Part shown: in pieces, positions 34,977 through 46,904 of the stretch
Numbering within the stretch: position 1 is the stretch's first letter
Layout: each line of letters starts with the position of its first letter
Assembly: GCF_030272615.1 (NCBI RefSeq)
Contig: NC_081410.1
Location: 260,884,437 to 260,948,436, forward strand
Origin: Cryptomeria japonica
Taxonomy: Eukaryota > Streptophyta > Pinopsida > Cupressales > Cupressaceae
Length of the DNA stretch: 64,000 nt
Reading direction: 5' to 3'
Notes under the pieces: generated by a model
Seen by the model: only the letters and a program-made list of their open reading frames with translations
Database searches by the model: none
Told to the model about the DNA's origin: nothing
Made by a program: the position numbers and the translations under genes

Positions 34977-36161
34977 TGTTAGGTCCAACTAGGAAAGCTA
35001 TTGTACTGAGAGGGGAGGGGTGAATCAATACTTCAAAACTTTTCTTCAACAACAATTTTACTGTTAAACATAAACTGAATACTGTTGATCTCATAATATA
35101 TAATGGTGAAACATAATCATAGAAATAACATTCATACAAATTTCACTCCATAACACAAAGATTTTGGTTACGCAGAAACTCTTGGTTAGAGAGAAAAACT
35201 GCGGTGGGGATGGCACCCACAACTTCACTACTCCAATAATCGAGATTGCTCGGTTAGAGATACATGTTTAGCTATTTCTAATAGCTTACCCTGTTAGGAG
35301 TACAAAGATCTTTAGATCTACCTTGCTAAAGGATTTACAAACACTTTTACAAAATGTTGTACCTGGTTAAAGGCTTTACAATTATAGACTTTGTTAGAGT
35401 CTTTTACCCTGTTAAAGGTTTCTAACTTAACTCAAAATAATTCAATCAAAATCTTTACAAAATATCTGCAACTTTACATCTGAAATGTCATAGCAGACTC
35501 TATGTGCTCAATATGAAATTACTTTGCTCATAGAATACCTCGGTAATTGAGAAGTCAACTCGGTGACCACTTCTGTATACTCTGTCACTTAAACTGTTCT
35601 CTGAAAAACCTTCTCGAGGACCTCTGAATATCTCTGTTAATCTTCACATCTTATCTTCTCTCAAGATTTTCATATTCAACTCATCATTTTTCCCTCAAAA
35701 ATTAGATACTCAAATCATTTTGTATATATAGATCTCTGAGATGGTGATCTTATTCATGCATCGATCATACAAACATGTTTTATCGAATGAATAAACATAG
35801 AAATTACTTCATTGGATAAACTCCCTCAAAATCATACAAAATCTTTAAATGCAATTTCCTATGTAATAACGGTTCCATGTTCTTGAATCTTGTAACACGT
35901 TTCACATGTGTGTCCAGGTTCATTGAATATGGTAACACATTTTCACTCGGTTCAGATTGACTCGGTATACCTTCTTTGCTGCTCGGTAGACATAGAACTT
36001 TACTCGATAGACAGCTCGGTGTGTCTCATCTCGGTGACTAGCCTTTCTCTGTAACCGGCACCTTAGTAATTACCAACTGGACATTTTGGTGGTATTAACC
36101 GACTAGAGTATATAGAATGACTTTGGGCATAAAACTAATGACAACTTAGTAAATAGCAACA
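34977..36161 (-). repeat. 5' LTR of the 9.2-kb element
   Basis: On the minus strand it runs from TGTTGCTATTTACTAAGTTG to TTGGACCTAACA, next to the PBS. The CCTCT duplication lies at its outer end. Confidence 0.9.
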
Positions 36162-36166
36162 CCTCT

Positions 36167-36185
36167 CAGTATTCTAGTGTTTTTA
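36167..36185 (+). repeat. End of the split Copia 3' LTR
   Basis: CAGTATTCTAGTG then TTTTTAACA continues the LTR interrupted at 26928, right after the CCTCT target-site copy. The exact LTR end is uncertain by a few bases. Confidence 0.55.
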
Positions 36186-38317
36186 ACACAACCTTTGTCT
36201 CTACATCTCACATGATCCAGTTGGATTGAGAGGGTCAAGTTGGATTTCCAAAAGTACAGTAGTTAAAGTCACCTAGATAAATCTATTACTGAGGTATGTC
36301 CCAATATTAATGATAGTTTTGGCCAAACCACAAAGGGCATGAATATTATTCAAAATTAAATTACAATAAAACATATAAAGCATCCACCCTAAACAAGAGA
36401 AATCCAATTAAAGGCCCAAAGGAAATCAAACAAAAATCACACAAACAATATCAAAACCATATGAAGAGGAAAAAGAGGAAGAAGAATTTGAATAGTAACG
36501 AAGAATACTAAGATCACAATAGTGATAGAAACTCTCTAGGGGCATGAATCGTATATGAAATTTTAGCTCCCAAGAGCTCTATGCTCACCTCCTAGTACAA
36601 GTATAAAAAAGATTGTGAGATCTTTTGAAGAGCATAGATTTGATATTGTACTATAATTGTTGTTTTTGCTAAATAATATGATTGAGCTAGGTGTTTCAGA
36701 GTGGTGATTTTTACTAAGAATGGTTAACATTGTGTTATTGTGTTTTGTGTTTATTGCATAAATGTTTGTGATATTGTAAATGTACATTTGAAGATGTAAT
36801 TATTAAGGGATTTGGAAAAAAATTACAACTCTCTTTAGATTGGATTGGTGCAGGAAACTGCTTCCAAGCACCTAGCTTCCTTTCAATAATAAGATATCTA
36901 TTATTAATTATTTTTATATATTGTCCAATAATTGACACACATTTTTGTAGTACCATCATTTTCTTCACCATATCCAAAAGCTCATTTATAGCCTTCTCGA
37001 TCTCTTTCTTGTGCATCCCAAGTCATGGTAAGGAGAGGTTATCACTAGTTTTGCCCCTATTTCAAGTTTAATAGTATGTTGGAGCCATTAGTCAAGTGGT
37101 AATTTTATGCTTGGAAACTCAACCTCCAATCTTGGACCTAAAAGTACAATTATGTTAATAATAAGAATTTTTTTTACTTTAATAATAAGGTTGATCACAA
37201 ATTTTTTAGAATTTTTTGAACCAAATAAGGACCCATTGATGAGTCCTAAAATTTCCATAATTTTCTTGTTTTAAGTTTAACATTTCTATTGACATTTTTG
37301 ATAATTTCAAGATATTATCTAGACTTTTTGAATGACTATGAAATGTGATAGATTTTTATGTTAATTATGATTATTAATGATTATGAGATATTTTAGAAGT
37401 AAACTAACATGTAGAAAATGATTTCCATCAACCCACAATAGAGGGATGATCACCTATAGCACATATAGTCTTCCATAGCTAATGGGGGCAGTGGTCAAAG
37501 CTTGTGAATATGGTTTGTTTATAAATCATATTACTTTTACTGGTGTTGTCACCAACAATACATATAGTTATGGGGATAAGAAGATATGTGTGGAAACAAT
37601 AGATCATGGTTCATAAATGATTATGCCCTAATTCCACACATTTCCTATTTTAATTGCCTTCTTTATTATGTAGAGTCTTAATGGGGTTATGATACTTTCA
37701 CCTCTACATGATTAAGTTTTCCATTAATGTTTGAAATAATAATAAGTCATCTCCCTATGTTTTTTGGGGAGTCAACATTTATTCGTTGGTTCTTTTGAGT
37801 CCAAGAATAATTAGGGTCTCATGATCCTATATATATGTTAGATCCTATCAAATTTGAGTAGTTGTTGGTATATTTTCGTTATCAATGCTTTTGTTAATCA
37901 ATACTCTATTATCAATTTCTATTATCCTTTTTGAATTGCAACAAAATTGGATTCAATCAATGAAATTATGAGTTAAGATTTGATAGTGATATTGTGGGAT
38001 TGCAGCTACTCAAGCAAGGGCCACTTGAGTTAATTGAAATGCTCCTTATAGTTTAGATTGTTACTAATATTAGGATAAATTACTAGGTTTTATTTCTTGA
38101 TTTAATTAAATTTAATTAATTTTTATTGGCATTCACTTAGAAAAGAGTTGTATGTGAGTCGTTACAACATAGTTAAGGCTATTGCCAATATCTACCTTTG
38201 GTGATTGTTATACAATTAGGGTTGTTTATGGATAGATATGTTTTTAGTTAAGTTATTTTTCATACAGGATTAATTTCAATTAAAGTCTCCTATGGGCAAT
38301 TTATAGAACTATTATGC
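36186..38317. other. No gene recognised
   Basis: AT-rich sequence with short minus-strand frames (36563-37016) that match nothing I know. No repeat structure was noted. Confidence 0.45.
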
Positions 38318-38912
38318 ACACAGATATACTAAGAGGAGGGTGAAATAGTATATACCAATTTTAAACCCAAATCTAATGCAACATTAAAACCATTGTTGGA
38401 TCTCACATTATCATCAAAATAACTAAGCAAATGATAAGCATATCCACACAACACATGAGAACAACCAAATCTAGCCTCACAAAATAGTGATGAACTTACA
38501 ATATTTTGTAAACACCAACCCATAGTATTTTCAACCAAATATGGAGATACCAATCCCCAATCAGATTTACAAGAACCAACCTACATTAGACAACAATCCC
38601 CTAACCCAAAGAAGAATTGAGCATTGACTCAGATTATGATGCACTAAACCCAATTACAAAAAATATGAAATACAAAACATGAATCATGCAAACCTTCCAA
38701 ACGCAGACTACATCATCAGTTAGATCTACTCTACTATAAACATTGTCACAATGTGTATAAGATATACACTTTAATTCACACACTTCATTACATGTACTTC
38801 TCTTTATCGGCTATACAAATTGCACAACTTTTTTTCACTTCTCCATACCTTAATGACACATTGGAATGGAACTAATAGACATTATATATGCATTCCAATG
38901 TTAGTTACAACT
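38318..38912 (-). repeat. Possible decayed LTR fragment
   Basis: CTAAGAGGAGGGTGAAATAG followed by ACCAATTTTAAA resembles the minus-strand ends of the LTRs at 26929 and 34977 (CTGAGAGGGGAGGGGTGAAT). No partner LTR, PBS or TSD was found. Confidence 0.3.
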
Positions 38913-38952
38913 TTATGTTGGCTACATCTATGAGCATATCAGATAAATCAAG

Positions 38953-40571
38953 ATGGAGGGAAATTTGAATTCTATGAATGGAGGGAATAGCGCGGCTGGT
39001 TCCTCTAGTTCTGTTGCCTCTGCAAATCAAGGACAACTTGTCTCTTTGGGATCTACAAGGGATGATGAGGATGATCGAAAGGATTGGGACCCACGACATC
39101 AGGACCCTCCTCTTGATTTTAAAAACACTGAAGATTCTACAAAGTTGGGTCATGAGATCTTGAACGATGAGCTGGAAAAGACGGTTGAAGACAAGGTGGT
39201 CAAACCCTGGAACAGTTTATTTGCAAACAAGCCTACTAGTAAATCTACCTTTCCCTCTGTGGAAGATATTTCTTATAGAAAGGTAGGCAGATTAGCTATT
39301 GCAGTACCAGACGTGGTCGTAGATCACAGTATTTCTCTTATGGCGTTTTCTCTTGTGGGGAAATTTGTTGGACCCAGACCTAATTTTGAAGTTGTTAGGT
39401 CTTTTGTGAAGAGAAAATGGAGGGTGAAAGGATAGGTTGATGTTTCAGCCTTGTCAAGGGATTTTTTTGTCTTTTCCTTCTCCTATGGTGAAGACTTGGA
39501 AATGGCTCTGAGTGGAGGACCCTGGATTCTTGGGGAATCTTCTTTATCTTTAAGAAAATGGTCTCTAAAAATGGAGCTCAATGACTCCTTTTTTGAATCT
39601 ACTTCAATCTGGGTGTGGCTCCCTGGTTTGTTGCTTGAATTTTGGTTGGAGGACGTGTTTTCAGGCATTGCTACATCCTTCGGGGAGCTTGTGGCTATAG
39701 ACTCTATGACAGCAACACGAAAGAGACTGGTGTATGCAAGGATGTGCATTAATATCTCACAAAACACGGACCTTCCTAGCTCTATCAAAATAAATTCCAA
39801 TCTAGGTAAGTGGGAACAAGTCATAGAGTTTGAATCCCTCCCTTTCGTGTGCTTTTCATGTAAGAAAGTTGGACATTGGGCAAAGGCTTGTCCTAGTAAC
39901 AAATCTGGAAAGAGAAGATGAACAAAAATGAGGAGGGTAGATCGGAAGGAGGAACTGGACTCCCTAGTAACTCAAAAAATATAAAAAGGGATGAAAGGAA
40001 AGCTAGTCCTTCCAAGGAGATTCCTCGGAAGGAAATCAAAAAGGATGAAGAGAAGGTATTTGAAGTTAAAACAAGCAATGGCTTTGAAGCTTTACAGATT
40101 CAAGAAGAAGAAAATATAATTATAGAAGAAATTCTTGAAGATGGTGAGATTGGAGACACAAATGAATCACAATATGAGATTCCAAAAGATACAGAACATG
40201 AAAGTAATAAAGTGTGTTCAAAGGACTCTGAAGTGCCAGATGTAATCTTTGAAGAAAAGACCCAGTTTAGATCGCCCCAGGTTAACCTTAACTCTCTATT
40301 CTAGAACTTTGGGACTAATTCGCCCACCTCATCTCAGCGAAAAGGAGAACCCTGGAATAGTAAGAAGTTTGCATATAAAGATGAAGAAGATGAAGAGGTA
40401 ATAGAAGTGGGAGAAAAGAAAAACAAGAAAACAGGGTGTACTAATGGGGTTAAAACTAGAACCAGATCTAAGGCAGATATTGGACTTTCCAAATCTCCAC
40501 AGGGGCGCAAAACTATGAAGTGGCATAGGGACAAGGAGAGAAAACAAAATATAGTTGATGGAAGGCAGTGA
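38953..40571 (+). pseudogene. LINE ORF1: DUF4283 domain, CCHC zinc knuckle, acidic tail
   Basis: Starts at ATG 38953 (MEGNLNSMNGGNSAAG), 27 nt inside the element. One frame holds to 39921 with a single TAG at 39433. The DUF4283 part includes AFSLVGKFVGPRPNF, DLEMALSGGPWILG, TSIWVWLPGLLLEFW and LVYARMCINIS. The zinc knuckle CFSCKKVGHWAKAC (39849-39890) is intact. A one-base shift near 39920 leads into a Lys/Glu-rich region to 40304 (TAG) and on to a TGA at 40571. The product would bind element RNA. Confidence 0.85.
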
Positions 40572-40603
40572 ACCATTCAGGAATCCTGCTCCTAGGTTTC
40601 CAA

Positions 40604-43600
40604 ATGAAGGTAATCTCTTGGAACATTAGAGGCCTAAATGGTCTCCATAAGCAGGATGTGCTCAGGAATTTTATTAGAGATCATAAGCCAGACATTATCC
40701 TAGTTCAAGAAACTAAAATGAGTAAGGAAAAAGTTGAAAAATTAAATTTCTTTAAACTTGGGTGTGTATGTGGCAGTAGTTCTAATGGAGCGTCTATTGG
40801 GGTTGCCATATTTTGGAATAAGAAAACTATTGATGGAGACCTGATTGATGAAGATGGCAATATCATTTCTATGAGAGTCAAATGCATTGCTGAAGGACAG
40901 GACTGGGTGGTTACCAAAATTTATGCTTCCAACTCTAAAGATGCTCGGAGCAAGTTTTGGGACAAAATCCAGCAGAAAAGAGGGTCTTTTTCTTAGGATA
41001 GTTGGCTTTTGATGGGAGATTTCAACACTCCTCTGCAGGAGATTGAAAAATTTGGTGGAACTCAAGCTCAACTGGACATCAGGATTGATCTTATGGACTT
41101 TATCAATGCCAATGCCCTCATTGATGTTGACCTTTCTGGAGCTTCCTACACTTGGTCTAATCAAAGGGATGAAGGAGAACTTATTCAAGTAAGGCTTGAT
41201 AGATCTCTTATTACTCCTGACTGGGTCCTTAAGTATAGATGCTCTCTATTTGTTGTTAATAGAATTGGATCGAACCATTATCCTATTTCTTTTGTTGTTG
41301 ATTCTATTAAGGGCAAATGTTGCTTTCCCTTTCGATTTGAGAAAATGTGGATCTCACACCCTTCCTTGGAAGCTTCCATTTCCAAATGGTGGAATATAAC
41401 TGTGGATGGTTCTGCCATGTTCAAAGTTGCTAAAAAGTTAAGAAATATCAAAGATAACATCAAGGTTTGGAATAAAAAGGTTTTTGGGGATTTTTTTGAA
41501 TCTAAGAGGAAGCTCAAGGAGGAATTAGAACAGATTCAAAATTCTATTTAGAAACATGGTTATAAGAATTTCCCCAAGGCTAAAGAAGATGAGGTTCTAG
41601 CCAAATTACACACCACTATTTCAAGAGAATAAATTTACTGGAGGCAGAGATCCAGGGCAATTTGGCTAGAGGTTGGTGACATAAATACTAAATTCTTTCA
41701 TATGACAACAATGAAGCATAAAGCGGTAAGTAGAATTTCCAGATTGATTGTTAATGATAAAATTCTTGTCAAAGATGATGATATAGCTGATGAAGTTGTA
41801 AGGTTTTTCTCTAACCTTCTGACTGGTAGCAAGGAACTTGACCTTGTTAAGTAGCAAGATCTGGTTGAAAATATTCCTAAGATTATTGGACCTAATTAGA
41901 ATAGGATTTTATCTGCCATCCCCTCAGTTGATGAAATTAAAAGAGTTGTTTTCTCCTTCCAAGGGGATAAGGCACCGGGCCCAGATGGATTCCCCATGTT
42001 TTTCTTTAAGGAATATTGGCACATTGTTGGGGCTGATATGGTCAATGTTGTCAAAGAATTCTTTGGTTCCAGAAGAATTCTTAAAGAAATCAACTCTACC
42101 TTCATTTCTCTAATTCCTAAGGTGGTTGGAGCTGATTCTATGGGTAAGTTTAGGCCCATAAGTCTATGCAATTCTTTTTACAAGATAATCTCAAAAGTCC
42201 TGACTTCTAGATTGTTGGTTGTTCTTCCTCTTGTTATCTCTAAGGAGCAAAGAGGATTTGTCCCAGGTAGGCAGATTTTGGACTCTATAATTCTTGTGCA
42301 TGATAATATCCATTCTCTTAATCCTGCAAACAAAGAGGGGTTCCTTATAAAGTTGGATTTGGTAAAAGCCTATGACAGGGTTGAATGGCAGGTTCTTTTT
42401 AGGATCATGGAAGCCTTTGGATTTGATGAGAAGGTCATCAAAATCACTAGAGAGTTGATATCTACGCCGAATTTTTCTATTCTTGTAAATGGATCTCCTT
42501 CTAGATTTTTTAAGTCTTCAAGGGGTCTCAAGCAAGGAGATCCTATCTCGCCTATTATTTTCACTATTTTGGCGGAATGTTTGAGTAGATTGGTTCAAAA
42601 GTTGAAGGAGAAAAGGATCATCAAAGGATTACAACCCTCTTCAACTAATTTCTTCTGCACTCATCAACAATTTCTTGATGATACTATATTATTGGGATAT
42701 TCTTCTATGAGTGAAGCTTCTTCCTTCAAAAATGCTCTCATCTCTTATTCCCTTGCTACTGGCCAGCAAGTTAATTGGGAGAAATATGCTATTTACTTCA
42801 TCAACACCCCCTTGTTGAGGCAACATAGGATTGCTAGCATAATTGGTTGTAAGGTTGAGTTGCTCCCCTCTACTTATTTAGGCCTCCCTCTTGGTTTGGC
42901 TCCTCCAAACTCTCTGAAATTCTTTGATTGATAAGTTCAACAAAAAATTGGCTGGATGGAAAGACTCTATGTTATCACAGACTGGTAAACTCCAGCTCCT
43001 TCAATCTACCCTTCAGAATCTACCTGTTTATGCTCTTAGTTTGTTTAGTATACTGGTCAAATTTGCAGAAGCATTAGAAAGATTTCAGAAAATATTTCTT
43101 TGGTCTGGTGTGGAAGATAAGAAAAGGATTGCTTTGGTTGCTTGGGATAAAGTATGCGGTCCTAAAAGTAGTGGGGGGTTAGGTATCAAATCCCTTAAAC
43201 CTTTAAATAAAGCTTTGTTAGCCAAACAGGTTTGGAGGGCCTATGGTATTAAGGGAGACTAAAGTAGGGTGTGGTTTGACAAATACATCCATAATCAACC
43301 CATTCATTCCCTTCTCTATTCTGAATATATCCCTGCAGGATCTTTTATTTGGAATAGTATGATAAAATATATTAAAGTTTCTAAAGTTAGAGCTGGTTGG
43401 GTCCTTGGCAAAGGTAACAAAATCAGATTTTGGGAGTATGTGTGGATCAAAGATGAGCCTCTTTTTAACCAGGATTGCAGCCATATCATTGAAGATTGTA
43501 AAAGGAGGTTTGGTTTTGTGGTCTGTAATTATTGGGAGGAGAATAAATGGGTTAGACTTGATGTTGTTTATGCTGGATTTTCTTCGCTCCAGCACAATTT

Positions 43601-44789
43601 GTTGTCCTTTTCTTGTTAGCAAAGAATCAGATGATGTCTTCTTATGGAAGAGTAATCCTAGGGGAGCTTTTACTGTTGCTTATGCTTACAAAAAGATATC
43701 AACTCGGGCTTGTAACCCTATATGGACTAAAGTTTGGAATAGATTCCTCATTCCTAAAGTTAATATGTTTTTTTGGCTTGCAATTCATAACAAGATTCTC
43801 ACTATTGATAACCTGGTCAAAAGAGGATTTATGATCCCTAATAGGTGTGAGTTATGTCAGAAAGAGGTTGAGTCTGTGGATCATATGTTCATTCACTGTT
43901 CTTTTACCTGGGAAATATGGGGTAAAGTGTGGACGCAATAAAAAATTGTTTGGGTTATGCAGAATAGTTTTAAGGAAGTCTTTTGGCATTGGATTTTCCG
44001 TACCAAGATTCCCATAATCAAGACCCTTTGGTCCTTTCTTCTTCCTATGACCTGTTGGCATATTTGGAATGAGAGAAACAATAGAATTTTTAGGGAGACT
44101 AAGTGTTCTTCTCAGGTGGTCTATGAAAATATTTGTAGGGCTATTAAAGAAAACATCAACACCATTCACAAAAGCAATAAGCAGTGTAGTTATATTGATA
44201 TGATTGATAATTAGAAAAGGATTCTAACAGAATGGATATTAATGAATAAGGTTTGGCAGTCTGATCTGAAGAGTAGAAGAGATAATGTGGTTTGGAGGTT
44301 CCCTCCTCATGATTGGGTGAAGGTGAACTTTGATGGCACAGCTAAAGGAAATCTGGGTAATGTTGGAGGGGGAGGTGTTATCAGAAACTCTTATGGCTTT
44401 TGTGTTGTTGCGGTTGCTTCTCCCTTTGGAATTCAAAACAACCATGTTGCAGAAGCTCTAGCAATGTTAAAATGTCTTCAGCTTGCTCAGGGTTTCAATT
44501 TTTAAAAAACTTGGCTGGAGGGAAATTCCCTTAATATAATTCAGGCTATAAAGGTATTAGTTCCCCTTCTTGGAATATCCAAAATATCATCGATGAGGCA
44601 AAAAAAATGTTAGATTCTTGTGATAGTGTGGTTATTACCCATACCTCTAGGGAAGGTAATAGGGTAGCCAATTTGTTAGCCAATGAGGGGGTCATTTTAG
44701 CAGAAGATGCTAATTATATCGGAGAGTCATCATGTAAGAACAAAGTCCAAGAGCAATTATTTTATGACAGGATCAATGGTACATATTAA
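40604..44789 (+). pseudogene. LINE ORF2: AP endonuclease, reverse transcriptase, RNase H
   Basis: Starts MKVISWNIRGLNG at 40604. The endonuclease has QETKMS, LLMGDFNTP and SYTWSNQ, but SNHYP where SDH is expected. RT blocks are KAPGPDGFPMFFF (about 41970), FRPISLCNSFYKIISK, EQRGFVPGRQI, LIKLDLVKAYDRVEW (42340-42385), GLKQGDPISP and QQFLDDTILLG (Ala to Leu before the catalytic DD, about 42680). A zf-RVT segment (NRCELCQKEVESVDHMFIHC, about 43845-43900) precedes RNase H: VNFDGTAKGNLG (44320), HVAEALAML (44450), EGN in place of EGD, and HTSREGNRVANLLANE (44640). Stops lie at 40994, 41549, 41630, 41852 and 41897, among others, with frameshifts near 42925, 43610 and 44505. The protein would nick target DNA and prime reverse transcription. 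Confidence 0.92.
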
Positions 44790-46695
44790 TCTCATTATTA
44801 CCCTTTTTGGTTTGGACTTCAATGATAGAGTTTGGAGTGAGGCGGATTATCAGATGATGACCTGTCTTAGGCATCGCGCTAATGAGTATAGGTGTGAAGG
44901 GCCTTATCATATTAAGTACTGGGTTAATTTGCATGTTTTAAAGGGCTACTTGAAAAACAAGAAAATTACCTTGGTTTTCGATTCTAGCTTCTCTGTTCTT
45001 CAGCATCAGGTCAGTTTGTGCTCCCCTGAGGGTTTCGATTTGAACAACTTCTACATTATGGGTGGAAATCTCAACCGTAATGAGCCCACCAGCTGTGATA
45101 GTTGGAAGGGTGAAAGGAAAATTTGGAGAAGGTTGCATAAAAATGGCTTCACTGATTATATCGAGAAATTGTATGGGAGCAAGAAGTCTGTTTCCCGTGG
45201 TTTTGCCAAGGGTTGGAAAAATAATAGAGTTACTATGTTTGGTCAAACCTAGAGAGTGGATGAATATTTGGCGGCTGAGGTGACTGGTTTGCAGAAGGAT
45301 GACATCAAGTTTTATAGAGATCCTAAGTTCTCAATGGAAGCCATCAAAAATTTCCCCAAGAACGAAGAAGAAAGGGCTCGCCTTGCCAAAAAGGATAACA
45401 CTTCCTATTATCTCCCTAACCAGGTAAAATCCTTTTGGCAGAAAATGTTGAAAGTGTTAATGGAGTATCTTACTGTTGATGGTAGGTTTTCGAAAGTCTA
45501 TAATTATCACTTTGTTATCTTTAATCACTTTCGCCATGGCTCTAAGATATCTCTACCCTTCTATCTGGCCTCCTCCCTTAATGATAGTCTGGTTGACCAT
45601 GCTAAGAAACCCAATTCCTACCCCATTGCCCACCAAGGTCTTATTCTATTAATTTATGAGTATCTTAAGGATAAAGTTAAGGCTAATAAGGATGATCCTG
45701 TTGTGGAGAATGCCCATATCTCTGAGGATTATGATAGTTCTGAGTCTGATGAGGATTCTACCAATCCTCCCCCAAAAAAGAAATCGAGGGTTAGTAAGAA
45801 AGCTTAAGAAGACGCTAAAGAGACGGTTGATCCCAAGTAGGAGCGGGAGAAGGGGGTGGAAAAGGAGGTGAAGCATGAGCAGGAGAAGGAGGTGGAGGGT
45901 GAGAAAGGAGACAAGGATAATGAGCAGAGTAAAGAGGATTTTGATGAGTCAGAGGAGAAGGAGAGTCCCTATGATACGGACAACAGGGATGCGGTTCAGA
46001 ATAATATGGAGGAGGGCAACCCTAGGTCTGAGGATTCTGCCCAGGACATGGAGGATGTGGATACTATTATGAATGTTGCTAGAAACAACTCTCTCGAAAT
46101 GTTTAATCTCCAGAAGTGGGTGGTTGATAATATTACCAACATTCAAGAAAAACAAAGAGAGCTGGAGCTCAAAATTGATAATGTGGTTAAGGATATTAAT
46201 GATAAAGGAAAAGAGGAAAATTCTGAGGACAATAGTGAAGCAGAGGATGAAAAAGAAATTCCTGACTGGTCTAAAGGTGAGATCATAAAGGGAGATTTGA
46301 AGCACCTGGAGGATGTGGTGAGGACTCCCAAAGATAAGGGTGAGTCTGATTATGATCTAATAAACAACAGGATTCAAAAAACTGAGAGTGCTCTAAGGAA
46401 ATTTATGGAGCATAGCTTGGTTGTGTTGAAGGTGTCTTCCCAAAATATGAATGTGTTGGTTGCTTGCCTGGAGAAGGATAAGAAGAACAAAGACACTATG
46501 ATTGTTGATGATGAGTCGGGTTCTAGCTCTATCCAGCATTCTTCCAGATGCAGAACTAAGTAAAATGCTAAAGAGTTGGAGCTGAAGACTAAAGGTAATC
46601 AACATGTGCAAGAAAACAAAGACCTTAAAGAGGCAGCAAATGCGATGATGATGCTTGTTAGGGATGTTGAGGAGACCATAAATATTTTCACCTAG
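44776..46695 (+). pseudogene. LINE ORF3, unknown 639-codon protein after ORF2
   Basis: ATG 44776 overlaps the ORF2 stop (TAA 44787-44789) by 14 nt in another frame. The frame is kept without a single frameshift to TAG 46693, broken only by stops at 45250, 45805, 45838 and 46561. The N-terminal half is globular-looking (VHINLIITLFGLDFNDRVWS, YIMGGNLNRNEPTSCDSWKG). The middle has YNYHFVIFNHFRHGSKISLP and FYLASSLNDSLVDHAKKP. A basic patch PPPKKKSRVSKK is followed by a long acidic, Lys/Glu-rich tail and a helical, coiled-coil-like stretch (NITNIQEKQRELELKIDNVV). No known enzyme motif is seen. The element's TSD and tail lie outside it, so it belongs to the LINE. Plant L1 elements normally lack such an ORF. 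A structural or transposon-protein role is only a guess. Confidence 0.7.
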
Positions 46696-46904
46696 ATGTT
46701 CTAGTTTTGTGTTACGCGTGACAGTTTCTCGCTGGTCTTTTGTTGTTCTTTTCTCTGGTTGTTGTCTTTTGTGTTGTTCTTTTGCAGCCTTTCTTCCTTC
46801 GTTTTATCCTCTCTTTCTTCTCTAATGCTTTTCTTTCATTATGTAAGTGGGTTTCGGGTCCCTTAAAACATGTTTTTCCTAAATCAAAAAATTTATGTTG
46901 GCTA

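Larger units (their letters stand above)
26929..36161 (-). mobile_element. 9.2-kb LTR retrotransposon with gag and unknown ORF, no pol
   Basis: The LTRs (26929-28113 and 34977-36161, each 1185 bp and roughly 95 percent alike by eye) are flanked by the TSD CCTCT (26924-26928 and 36162-36166). On the minus strand the order is 5' LTR, AT spacer, PBS TGGTATCAGAGC, gag with zinc knuckles, a large ORF of unknown function, PPT AAAAGGGGAGAT and 3' LTR. No protease, integrase, RT or RNase H motif lies between gag and the PPT. It is therefore non-autonomous and would rely on a Copia-type partner using the same tRNA primer. It sits inside another Copia LTR and itself contains an LTR at 33512-34937. Confidence 0.9.
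38926..46891 (+). mobile_element. Full-length L1-type LINE with three ORFs
   Basis: The element is framed by a perfect 13-bp TSD, TTTATGTTGGCTA (38913-38925 and 46892-46904). It ends GGGTCCCTTAAAACATG then TTTTTCCTAAATCAAAAAA, a typical plant L1 tail. The order is ORF1 (38953-40571), ORF2 (40604-44789), ORF3 (44776-46695) and a 3' UTR of about 195 bp. At 7966 bp it is longer than usual plant L1 elements because of ORF3. Every ORF carries stops, and ORF1 and ORF2 also carry frameshifts, so it is inactive. Confidence 0.93.

Noticed and set aside
26929-36161. Endogenous pararetrovirus
   Set aside because: True LTRs with TSD, PBS and PPT are present, with no movement-protein, coat or RT motifs of that group.
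45649-46611. Several open frames on both strands over the end of LINE ORF3
   Set aside because: Shadows of the Lys/Glu/Asp-rich ORF3 tail in other frames, Arg- or Leu-rich as expected for such shadows.
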